DNA from: JBGPIK01 sp041484845 | GTDB taxonomy: Bacteria; Desulfobacterota; Binatia; UBA9968 | Reading direction: 5' to 3' | Assembly: GCA_041484845.1 (NCBI GenBank) | Contig: JBGPIK010000114.1 | Location: 1-16,750, forward strand | DNA length: 16,750 nucleotides | In this document: positions 7,160 to 14,277 of the stretch, in pieces | Numbering within the stretch: the stretch's first letter is position 1 | How the letters are laid out: each line of letters starts with the position of its first letter | Position numbers and translations under genes: made by a program | Notes under the pieces: model-generated | Told to the model about the DNA's origin: nothing | The model's input: only the letters and a program-made list of their open reading frames with translations | Databases searched by the model: none

Positions 7160-8446
7160 ATGAAACGTATCGCGCAAGTTCAAACGGTTCTAAGAGGTGA
7201 GATTTGTGTGCCCGGCGATAAATCCATCGGTCATCGGGCGGTGATCTTCGGCAGCATTGCCGAAGGCCGGAGTCGGATTTTTAACCTTTCGGGTGGCGAG
7301 GACAACCGGCGAACGGTTCAAGCGTTCAAGGATATGGGCGTTAAGATGTGGCGGGAAGAGGCTGCCCTGTGTGTGGACGGACGAGGGTGGGAAGGGCTGT
7401 CGGCGCCGAGCCATACGATCGATTGCGGCAACTCCGGCACGACCATGAGGCTATTATCGGGCGTTCTGGCGGGACGCCCGTTTCCATCGCGCTTGGACGG
7501 AGACGCTTCGCTGCGCCGTCGTCCGATGCAGAGAGTCATCGATCCGCTTAGCCGGATGGGCGCGAAAATCAGCGCACAGGAAGACAAGGGATTAGCGCCG
7601 TTGGAAATAAGCGGGCGCAAACTCAAAGGAATCCGTTACGCGATGCCGGTTGCCAGCGCCCAGGTCAAATCCGCCATCCTGATGGCGGGTTTGCAAGCCG
7701 AGGGTGTAACGACGGTCGAGGAGCCACAAGCTTCGCGCGATCACACGGAGCTGATGATCAAGGGGTTCGGCGGCGAGGTGGCCGTTGACGGCCAAACGGT
7801 TTCCATTGCCGGGGGTCAAAAGCTGATTGGCAGGGACGTTCATATCCCCGGCGATATTTCCTCCGCGGCTTTTTTTCTTGTCGCGGCCGCGATCATCCCG
7901 GGTTCGGAAGTCATCATTCGCGACGTGGGTACGAACCCGACGCGCGACGGCGTCATTGAAATCCTCCGCCGTATGGGAGCCGATGTCGAGTCGATGAATG
8001 CGCGTGTCGAAACCGGTGAGCCGGTGGCCGATCTGAAGGTGCGGGGAGCGCGCTTGAAAGGCGTGGCCATCGGACCGGAGATGGCCGCGCGCACGATTGA
8101 TGAGTATCCGGTATTGGCCGTGGCGGCCGCCGCAGCCGATGGCAGAACAACGATGGTTGGAGTGAAAGAGCTGAGGTATAAAGAATCGGATCGTATCGCG
8201 GCCATGACCGAGGGGCTGCGCCGCTTGGGGGTGGCCGCGGAAGAGCGCGAAGACGGTATGGCCATCGAAGGCGGCAGACCGCTGCGCGGTGGGAAAGTGA
8301 AAAGCTACGCTGATCACCGGGTCGCGATGGCGCTGGCCGTGGCCGGGCTTGCAAGCCAAGGCGGAATTGAGATAGATGACTCCGATTGCGTGAGTATTTC
8401 CTTTCCAAGCTTCTTTGAACTATTGGGTCAAATTTGTTTGCATTAG
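7160..8446 (+). CDS. aroA: 3-phosphoshikimate 1-carboxyvinyltransferase (EPSP synthase)
   Basis: Joins shikimate-3-phosphate and phosphoenolpyruvate, the penultimate step to chorismate. At 428 residues it has the full two-lobed length. Seen: PGDKSIGHR (Lys21, Ser22, Arg26), GNSGTTMRL at 90-98, RRRPMQR at 119-125, SAQVKS at 166-171, NPTRDG at 259-264, the catalytic Asp314 in IDEYP, KESDR at 341-345 and ADHRVAM at 384-390. SAQVKS and NPTR resemble the class II group. The PEP-site glycine in GNSGTT is present (Gly93), unlike the Ala of the insensitive CP4-type enzyme, so I make no claim about inhibitor response. The usual PGDKSIS reads SIG here, a non-catalytic change. The ATG at 7160 begins just before the conserved first strand; the frame is open upstream but overlaps tyrA. 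Confidence 0.97.
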   Translation: MKRIAQVQTVLRGEICVPGDKSIGHRAVIFGSIAEGRSRIFNLSGGEDNRRTVQAFKDMGVKMWREEAALCVDGRGWEGLSAPSHTIDCGNSGTTMRLLSGVLAGRPFPSRLDGDASLRRRPMQRVIDPLSRMGAKISAQEDKGLAPLEISGRKLKGIRYAMPVASAQVKSAILMAGLQAEGVTTVEEPQASRDHTELMIKGFGGEVAVDGQTVSIAGGQKLIGRDVHIPGDISSAAFFLVAAAIIPGSEVIIRDVGTNPTRDGVIEILRRMGADVESMNARVETGEPVADLKVRGARLKGVAIGPEMAARTIDEYPVLAVAAAAADGRTTMVGVKELRYKESDRIAAMTEGLRRLGVAAEEREDGMAIEGGRPLRGGKVKSYADHRVAMALAVAGLASQGGIEIDDSDCVSISFPSFFELLGQICLH

Positions 8447-8479
8447 GACTGAAGACGACGGATAGTCACTGCCGAAAAG

Positions 8480-9160
8480 GTGAATCGTTTGATCGTTGCG
8501 ATTGATGGGCCTTCAGGTGCCGGAAAGAGCACCCTAGCAAGAGGCATAGCGAAAGAGTTAGGCTTTACCTACCTGGATACCGGAGCGCTGTATCGAGCCC
8601 TGGCATTAAAGGTATTGCGGGAACGGTTGGATTTAGCTGATGAGGAGAAAGTCGGAGCCCTGGTTGCCGCGACGGATATAGATTTAGTCGAACACGACGG
8701 CAATGTGGAAGTTCTTTTGGAAGGCGTGAATGTCTCAGGATTGATCCGCACACCTGAAGTGAGTCAAATGGCGTCAAAAGTTTCCGCGCTTAAGGTGGTG
8801 CGGCAGCGGTTGTTAGAATTGCAAAGGGCGCTCGGAGAGCGCGGTAGCGTAGTGGCGGAGGGGCGTGATATTGGTACGGTGGTTTTTCCGCGGGCGGACG
8901 TTAAAGTCTACATCGACGCGTCCGTGGAAGAGCGGGCGCGCCGGCGTTTTAAAGAGTTGCATGGCGCTGGCCGGGAGGTAACCTTAAAGGAAACGCTGCG
9001 CGAAATGGAAGAGCGGGATAAACGGGACAGCGAGCGCGATTTGGCACCGTTGCGCAAAGCAGAAGACGCGCTTGCTATCGATTCCTCGGCGCTCAGCGCC
9101 GATGTAGTGAGGGAGCGCGTGATGATCGAAATTAAGCGAAAAAGATTAGAAAATAAATAA
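8480..9160 (+). CDS. cmk: Cytidylate kinase
   Basis: Phosphorylates CMP and dCMP with ATP in the cytosol. The 226-residue length is normal. Seen: P-loop GPSGAGKST at 10-18, YLDTGALYRA at 31-40, the NMP-domain segment LIRTPEVSQMAS (88-99), EGRDIGTVVFP at 127-137, and the LID-region signature ERDKRDSERDLAPL at 178-191. The first codon is GTG 8480; an in-frame TTG three codons in is possible but would shorten the first strand. It lies 33 bases after aroA and 18 before rpsA, the classic aroA-cmk-rpsA order, so co-transcription is likely. Confidence 0.97.
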   Translation: MNRLIVAIDGPSGAGKSTLARGIAKELGFTYLDTGALYRALALKVLRERLDLADEEKVGALVAATDIDLVEHDGNVEVLLEGVNVSGLIRTPEVSQMASKVSALKVVRQRLLELQRALGERGSVVAEGRDIGTVVFPRADVKVYIDASVEERARRRFKELHGAGREVTLKETLREMEERDKRDSERDLAPLRKAEDALAIDSSALSADVVRERVMIEIKRKRLENK

Positions 9161-9178
9161 GATCGGAGTTTAGGTTAA

Positions 9179-10921
9179 ATGGCTCAAAACGAAGAACAGA
9201 ATAAGGGCGCAAGCGCAGGCGGCGCCAACGACTTTGAAGCTCTATTCGAAGAAAGCCTGCGCACGGTAAAGCCGGGCGGGGTCGTAAAAGGCCGCGTCGT
9301 AGGCATTACCTCTACGCATGTCCTTATTGACGTCGGCTACAAATCCGAAGGCCAAATTCCGCTACAGGAATTCACCGATCGTCACGGCAACGTGCAGGTC
9401 AAAGTCGGCGACGACGTTGACGTCTACTTTGATTCTTCCGAAGGCGAAAACGGCGGCATTGTATTATCGCGCCAGCGCGCCGAAAACATGAAAATTTGGG
9501 AGGACATCGAAAAAGCCTTCAACGAAGGGAATGGCATTGAAGGGCATATCCTTGGGAAGGTCAAGGGAGGATTCAAAGTAGACGTCGGCGTACCCGGATT
9601 TTTGCCGGGCTCTCATGTCGACATTCGTCCCAGCCGTAACCTGGACAAGTTCATCGGAACGACCGATCGGTTTGCGATTCTCAAATACAACCGCGCGCGC
9701 GGCAACGTGGTCCTCTCGCGCAGGGCATTGCTGGAAAAGGAACGTGACAGCCTGAAGCAGGAGATTCTTAAAATTTTGGAAGAAGGCGTTATCCTGGAAG
9801 GCACAGTCAAGAATATTACCGGTTACGGCGCCTTCGTCGATTTGGGCGGTATCGACGGGATTCTTCATATCAGCGACATGTCGTGGGGACGCATTAATCA
9901 TCCCTCAGAGGTGGTGCAAGTCGGCGAAAAGGTCAAAGTCGTGGTGCTGAAATTCGATCCGGAGAAGGAACGCATTTCTCTCGGCATCAAACAATTGAGC
10001 CCGGACCCCTGGCACACCGTGGCGGAAAAATATCCCGCCGGCACGCGCGTGCAGGGCAAGGTGATTAGCCTGATGGATTACGGCGCCTTCGTGGAATTGG
10101 AAAGCGGCATCGAGGGGCTCATTCACATATCAGAAATGTCTTGGACGAAGAAGATCGCGCATCCCTCGAAAATCCTTCAGGTCGGTCAAACCGTCGACGT
10201 GGTGGTTCTCAATGTCGATCCCGGTCATCGGCGAATTTCATTGGGATTGAAGCAAGTCATGGCGAATCCTTGGGAAGAGGCGAGAGAGAAGTACCCGGTG
10301 GGAAGCATCGTCAAAGGGCCGGTTCGCAATCTCACCGATTTCGGCATTTTTGTCGGCATCGAGGAAGGTATCGACGGCCTGGTCCATATATCCGATCTTC
10401 ATTGGACCAAAAAACTCAAGCACCCATCCGAACTCTACAAGAAGGGGGATATCGTGGAGGCGAAGGTGCTGGGCGTGAATGTCGAAAATGCCCGGTTCTC
10501 GCTGGGCATCAAACAACTCACGACCGATCCTTGGAAAATTATCGCCGACCGATACCCCATGGGTTCGAAAATTAAGGGGCAGGTGACCAGTATCCCTGAT
10601 TTTGGCGTCTTCGTGCGCATCGAAGAAGGCGTGGAAGGTTTGATACACGTTTCACAGCTGAGTACCGAGCGCGTCGAGAAACCCTCGAGTCTGTTCAAAA
10701 TCGGCGACGAAGTCGAAGCCGAGGTGATCAATATCGATCCGGCGGAAAGGAAAATCGGTCTCAGCATCCGGGCTTTGCGGCGCTCGGAAGAACGACAGGA
10801 GATGGAAAACTACCTCAAGAAAGAAAAGGAAGGCGGCCGGTTCTCTTTTGAATCGCTTCTCAACGACGAGCTTCGTTTGGATCGCGACGAAGAGGGGCAG
10901 TCGGGCCGCAAGGGAAGATGA
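9179..10921 (+). CDS. rpsA: 30S ribosomal protein S1
   Basis: Binds single-stranded mRNA on the 30S subunit and helps start translation. The 580 residues hold six S1 (OB-fold) repeats at about 32-100, 117-182, 203-271, 288-358, 375-444 and 462-531. Repeats 3-6 are the clearest, with GYGAFVDL, DYGAFVEL, DFGIFVGI and DFGVFVRI, each followed by G(I/V)(D/E)GL(I/V)H(I/V)S or a close variant. Linkers repeat the (D/N)PW...YP pattern (DPWHTVAEKYP, NPWEEAREKYP, DPWKIIADRYP). The first two repeats are more diverged, as expected for the ribosome-binding ones. The tail after 531 is charged (Lys/Glu/Asp/Arg). ATG 9179 is preceded by GGAG at 9165-9168. This six-repeat form is typical of proteobacteria and relatives. 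Confidence 0.97.
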   Translation: MAQNEEQNKGASAGGANDFEALFEESLRTVKPGGVVKGRVVGITSTHVLIDVGYKSEGQIPLQEFTDRHGNVQVKVGDDVDVYFDSSEGENGGIVLSRQRAENMKIWEDIEKAFNEGNGIEGHILGKVKGGFKVDVGVPGFLPGSHVDIRPSRNLDKFIGTTDRFAILKYNRARGNVVLSRRALLEKERDSLKQEILKILEEGVILEGTVKNITGYGAFVDLGGIDGILHISDMSWGRINHPSEVVQVGEKVKVVVLKFDPEKERISLGIKQLSPDPWHTVAEKYPAGTRVQGKVISLMDYGAFVELESGIEGLIHISEMSWTKKIAHPSKILQVGQTVDVVVLNVDPGHRRISLGLKQVMANPWEEAREKYPVGSIVKGPVRNLTDFGIFVGIEEGIDGLVHISDLHWTKKLKHPSELYKKGDIVEAKVLGVNVENARFSLGIKQLTTDPWKIIADRYPMGSKIKGQVTSIPDFGVFVRIEEGVEGLIHVSQLSTERVEKPSSLFKIGDEVEAEVINIDPAERKIGLSIRALRRSEERQEMENYLKKEKEGGRFSFESLLNDELRLDRDEEGQSGRKGR

Positions 10922-10954
10922 AGATTAGGGTTCCCGTATCGCTTCAGGAGCGCA

Positions 10955-11854
10955 ATGGCTAGAAAACATCCAATATTAAAAGGCCTCGGAGTGCTCGGCA
11001 TCTTTATTCTCGTGGTATTTGTCGGCGTGTTTTTTTACGCCTATTTCACCGGCGGTGAATCCAAAGTCATTTCAATGCTCGCGGGCGACGGCGTCGGCGT
11101 TCTCCAGGTGGAAGGAACCATCGACGATTCACGTGAGCTGTTAGACGAGCTCAAGCGTTTTCGCGAAGCGCCGTGGATCAAAGCGGTGGTCGTGCGCATC
11201 GACTCCCCAGGCGGGGCTGTGGCGCCGACCCAGGAAATCGTCGATGAAATTCAAAGGACAAGGAAAAGGAAACCTTTGATCGCATCGATGGGTGGAACCG
11301 CCGCCTCCGGCGGTTACTATATTGCCAGCGCATGCGAAAAAATAATCGCCAACCCGGGAACACTGACCGGCTCCATCGGCGTCATCATGCAGTTGAATAA
11401 CGTTGAAGAGTTAATGAAAAAAGTCGGCGTGAAAGGATACAACATCAAGAGTGGCGCGAATAAAGACATCGGGTCGCCTTTTCAGCCGCTTTCAAGCGAG
11501 GGCCGGGAGATTCTCCAGGCCCTGGTGGATAACGTCCATAGCCAATTTGTCAAGGCGGTGGCCAAAGGGCGGGGCATGAACGAAGCGCAGGTCCGGAAGC
11601 TCGCCGACGGCCGGGTCTATTCCGGCGCCCAGGCTAAGGAGTTGGGATTGGTGGATCAGTTGGGCAGCTTGGAAGACGCGATTGAATTTGCGGCCAAACG
11701 CGCGGGCATCGAAGAAAATCCGGCGGTTTACTATTCCCAACCGGAACAGGAGCGCTGGTGGGAACGGATATTTTTCTCCGTCACCGGACACCGCTTGTAT
11801 CGCGCCGAGCAGGGCTGGCTCCGCTATGAATGGTCGCCGTCACTACTTCGGTAG
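10955..11854 (+). CDS. sppA: Signal peptide peptidase SppA, short form (S49 family)
   Basis: A membrane-anchored serine protease that degrades signal peptides left after secretion. The 299 residues match the single-domain SppA rather than the double-length E. coli protein. Seen: an N-terminal membrane helix at about residues 9-30 after a basic lead (MARKHPILKG), RIDSPGGAVAP (81-91; oxyanion-hole region), the nucleophile in GTAASGGYY (Ser118) and the general base Lys170 in SGANKDIGSPF. The 52-residue spacing equals that of the Ser/Lys pair in B. subtilis SppA. The C-terminal GVYSGAQA-like region is present (DGRVYSGAQAKELGLVD, 218-234). The start is supported by AGGAG at 10946-10950. It lies between rpsA and ihfB, absent there in E. 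coli but, from memory, seen in deltaproteobacterial clusters. Confidence 0.95.
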   Translation: MARKHPILKGLGVLGIFILVVFVGVFFYAYFTGGESKVISMLAGDGVGVLQVEGTIDDSRELLDELKRFREAPWIKAVVVRIDSPGGAVAPTQEIVDEIQRTRKRKPLIASMGGTAASGGYYIASACEKIIANPGTLTGSIGVIMQLNNVEELMKKVGVKGYNIKSGANKDIGSPFQPLSSEGREILQALVDNVHSQFVKAVAKGRGMNEAQVRKLADGRVYSGAQAKELGLVDQLGSLEDAIEFAAKRAGIEENPAVYYSQPEQERWWERIFFSVTGHRLYRAEQGWLRYEWSPSLLR

Positions 11855-11926
11855 GGTGAGCCGAACGGGTCCATTGTTATTATTCCAAGAGAAATAGATT
11901 GCGGCTTGTATCGCGAGGGGGACGAT

Positions 11927-12232
11927 ATGACGAAAAGGGATTTGATTGACGAAGTGAACAAGAGATTTCCTCATCTGTCGAGAAGAGACTCAGAGGTGAT
12001 CATCAATGCGATATTCGATTCAATGGTGGATGCGCTCGCGCAGGGCGATCGCATCGAGATTAGAGGGTTCGGCAGCTTCGTCGTCAAGCATCGGCGGGCC
12101 CGGCAAGGTCGAAACCCCAAGAGCGGGGTGCTCGTATCCGTGGCCGCGAAACGTGTGCCTTTCTTCAAGGTCGGCAAAGAGCTTCGCCTCCGCGTCGACG
12201 GAAAGGAAGTCAATGAGGGAGTTTCTGAATGA
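11927..12232 (+). CDS. ihfB: HU/IHF-family DNA-bending protein, IHF beta-like
   Basis: A 101-residue histone-like protein that binds and bends DNA as a dimer. Seen: N-terminal TKRDLIDEVNKRFPHLS helix pair, the RGFGSF motif at 46-51, the beta-arm tip GRNPKSG at 61-67 with intercalating Pro64, and the C-terminal VPFFKVGKELR. The GRNPKSG arm and gene order (cmk-rpsA-...-ihfB) point to the IHF beta subunit rather than HU. The sure start is ATG 11927 behind GAGGGG at 11915-11920; an upstream in-frame ATG at 11906 would add seven residues lacking family support. Its TGA overlaps the ATG of the HIT gene (ATGA). If the IHF name is right, an alpha partner should be encoded elsewhere. Confidence 0.92.
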   Translation: MTKRDLIDEVNKRFPHLSRRDSEVIINAIFDSMVDALAQGDRIEIRGFGSFVVKHRRARQGRNPKSGVLVSVAAKRVPFFKVGKELRLRVDGKEVNEGVSE

Positions 12233-12720
12233 AGCAACTCTGGGCGCCGTGGCGGATGGTCTACATCGACCAAAACTCGACGGAGACGGGCTGCATCTTC
12301 TGTGATAAATTCCAAGCCGAAGATCGCCGTCAAAGTCTAGTGTTGGCGTTAACCCCACATTCCATGGTCATGCTCAACAAGTATCCCTATAACAACGGGC
12401 ACCTTCTTCTCGCTCCCAAGCGCCACGAGAAAAATCTTTCCGACCTGTCACCGGAAGAATACGGCGATCTCAGTGAAGCTTTGCGGCGTTCAGTAGACAT
12501 TATCCGCAGGATATTAAATCCGGGAGGAATCAACCTGGGCATGAATCTCGGAAAATGTGCCGGAGCGGGCATCGAGGACCATTTGCATTGGCATGTGGTG
12601 CCGCGCTGGGAAGGAGATACCAATTTCATGCCCGTGGTTGGTGAAACCCGGGTCATGCCTCAGCACCTCCTCGACAGCTACGATCGACTGCAGTCTCATT
12701 TCGAAAGCCTCTCGGTTTAA
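12229..12720 (+). CDS. HIT-family nucleotide hydrolase/phosphorylase (Ap4A-type)
   Basis: A 163-residue histidine-triad protein. The triad is in DHLHWHVVPRW (His118, His120, His122), followed by the GDTNFMPV segment of the bacterial HIT/Ap4A-phosphorylase-like group. An N-terminal GCIFC (Cys22, Cys25) resembles the zinc-knuckle start of many such proteins, and NNGHLLLAPKRH (55-66) is the usual nucleotide-binding strand. Members cleave or phosphorolyse dinucleoside polyphosphates or aminoacyl/phosphoramidate nucleotides; the actual substrate is not determined. The ATG overlaps the ihfB stop, implying translational coupling and membership in the same transcript. It appears to be the last gene of the aromatic/cmk/rpsA block. 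Confidence 0.94.
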   Translation: MKQLWAPWRMVYIDQNSTETGCIFCDKFQAEDRRQSLVLALTPHSMVMLNKYPYNNGHLLLAPKRHEKNLSDLSPEEYGDLSEALRRSVDIIRRILNPGGINLGMNLGKCAGAGIEDHLHWHVVPRWEGDTNFMPVVGETRVMPQHLLDSYDRLQSHFESLSV

Positions 12721-12771
12721 TGTGTTCTAAAGGCGCACGCGCTCCAGAAAGTAAATTTTCGGCGCCGTGAG

Positions 12772-12800
12772 TGGAAAGTGCAGTAAAAATTCTGCCATAA
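12772..12800 (+). promoter_or_regulatory. Candidate sigma-70-type promoter for the ATPase/VWA unit
   Basis: TGGAAA (4 of 6 to TTGACA) and CATAAT (5 of 6 to TATAAT) are separated by exactly 17 bases, with the second box 25 bases before the GTG at 12826. They lie in the 105-base gap between the HIT gene and the ATPase gene, the largest gap on this strand since pheA. This suggests the ATPase/VWA pair can be transcribed separately. Boxes and spacing are seen; activity is inference. A G-rich stretch at 12811-12816 could serve as the ribosome site. Confidence 0.4.
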
Positions 12801-12825
12801 TCATTCATAAGGGGGGCCCGGACAC

Positions 12826-14232
12826 GTGAGCGAGCTAAAAACACCAAAAACACTCGGAGAACTCAAAAAAAGCGGGATTGCCGTTCTATCGGTGCGCGAG
12901 GAAATGAGGAAAAACCTCGTTCATTGCCTGGAAAGCGGCACGCGTATCCTGCCGGGAATCGTCGGTTATGATGAAACGGTTATACCGGAAATCGAAAATG
13001 CCATTTTATCCGGTCATCATATGGTATTTCTTGGTGAACGGGGACAGGGCAAATCGCGTATCATCCGTGGACTCGTGAGCCTGCTCGACGAGAGCATTCC
13101 CATTGTCCAGGGTTGCGAGATCAACGATAATCCGCACCAGCCCATCTGCCGCGTTTGTCGCAAGCGCGCGGAAGAGTTGGGCGACGCGTTACCCATCCAG
13201 TGGATCGGGCGGGACGCGCGCTACGGCGAGAAGCTCGCGACTCCAGATGTCTCGATCGCCGATCTTGTCGGCGAGATCGACCCCATTAAAGTCGCCGAAG
13301 GGCGCTACCTGGCCGATGAGGAAACGATTCACTACGGTCTCGTGCCGCGCACAAACCGCGGGATTTTTGCCATCAACGAGCTGCCCGATTTGACCGAGAA
13401 GGTGCAAGTCGGACTTTTCAACCTTATGGAAGAGAAGGATGTTCAAATCAAAGGCTATAAGATTCGCTTGCCCCTCGACGTGGTTATTGTAGCCAGCGCC
13501 AATCCCGAGGATTACACTAGCCGCGGCCGCATCATCACGCCGCTTAAAGACCGCTTCGATGTGCAGATCCGCACCCACTATCCCAAGAGCATTGAGGATG
13601 AACTCGCGATCATGGAGCAAGAAGCCGCTCCCACCGATGTCCGCAGCCACAAGGTCGAAGTGCCGCGTTTCATGAAAGAGATCCTCGGTCATATGACTTT
13701 CGAGGCGCGCAAATCCAATGAGATCAATCAGTCTTCCGGCGTTAGCGTTCGCGTCACCATCAACAACTATGAAAGCATCATCAGCAATGCCGAAAAACGA
13801 GCGCTCCGTTGCAAAGAAGGCGAGATCGTCCCGCGGGTGAGCGACCTGCACTCGATCCTGGCGTCCACCAATGGAAAGATCGAGATGGAATACGTCGGCG
13901 AGGACAAGAAGGAAGATGAAGTGGTGGAGAAACTTCTCAACCGTTCGATCGTCAAAGTGTTCGACCAGCATTTCAGCCTCAATTCACTGCAAAAAGTCGT
14001 CGAATATTTCAATTCCGGTTGGGGCGTCGAAGTCTCGGACCAAATGCCGGCCCAGGATTATCTGGAAGGCATCAAGGAAATCCCGGGATTGAAAGAGGCG
14101 ATACGCTCGCTAGGAATCCAGGAATCGCCCTCCCTTATGGCCTCCGCGACTGAGTTTGTTTTAGAAGGACTCCATCTGCACCAGAAATTGAATAAAGAAA
14201 TCGAGGGCGGCAGGGTCACCTACGGAAAATAA
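12826..14232 (+). CDS. MoxR/ChlI-like AAA+ ATPase with a Cys-rich insertion, paired with a VWA protein
   Basis: A 468-residue AAA+ ATPase of the chelatase/MoxR class. Seen: Walker A GERGQGKS at 70-77, Walker B GIFAINEL at 179-186 (Asn184-Glu185 where Asp-Glu is usual), sensor 1 ASANPEDY around Asn226, an Arg-finger-like PLKDRFD (Arg243), and a candidate sensor-2 region SGVSVRV (304-310). Between Walker A and B lies an insertion with Cys97-X10-Cys108-X2-Cys111 and His104, a possible zinc or other metal site. The C-terminal 150 residues form a mostly helical, charged domain. Proteins of this kind are often labelled magnesium chelatase ATPase subunit, but no tetrapyrrole genes are nearby, so that name should not be taken as function. 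GTG 12826 is the start; the VWA gene follows after 45 bases, probably as its partner. Cytosolic: no membrane segment. Confidence 0.9.
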   Translation: MSELKTPKTLGELKKSGIAVLSVREEMRKNLVHCLESGTRILPGIVGYDETVIPEIENAILSGHHMVFLGERGQGKSRIIRGLVSLLDESIPIVQGCEINDNPHQPICRVCRKRAEELGDALPIQWIGRDARYGEKLATPDVSIADLVGEIDPIKVAEGRYLADEETIHYGLVPRTNRGIFAINELPDLTEKVQVGLFNLMEEKDVQIKGYKIRLPLDVVIVASANPEDYTSRGRIITPLKDRFDVQIRTHYPKSIEDELAIMEQEAAPTDVRSHKVEVPRFMKEILGHMTFEARKSNEINQSSGVSVRVTINNYESIISNAEKRALRCKEGEIVPRVSDLHSILASTNGKIEMEYVGEDKKEDEVVEKLLNRSIVKVFDQHFSLNSLQKVVEYFNSGWGVEVSDQMPAQDYLEGIKEIPGLKEAIRSLGIQESPSLMASATEFVLEGLHLHQKLNKEIEGGRVTYGK

Positions 14233-14277
14233 CCGGACCCCGAACTGCGGTTCGACTCCCTATTTCAACAAACCCCA

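Noticed and set aside
12726..12770. GC-rich palindromes (GCGCACGCGC, CGGCGCCG) after the HIT gene as a terminator.
   Set aside because: Stems are about 4 bp and no T-run follows; insufficient for a terminator call.
14249..14262. GGTTCGACTCCC resembles the T-arm of a tRNA.
   Set aside because: No acceptor stem, D arm or anticodon arm can be built around it in the 45-base gap; it overlaps a simple CGAAC/GTTCG hairpin instead.
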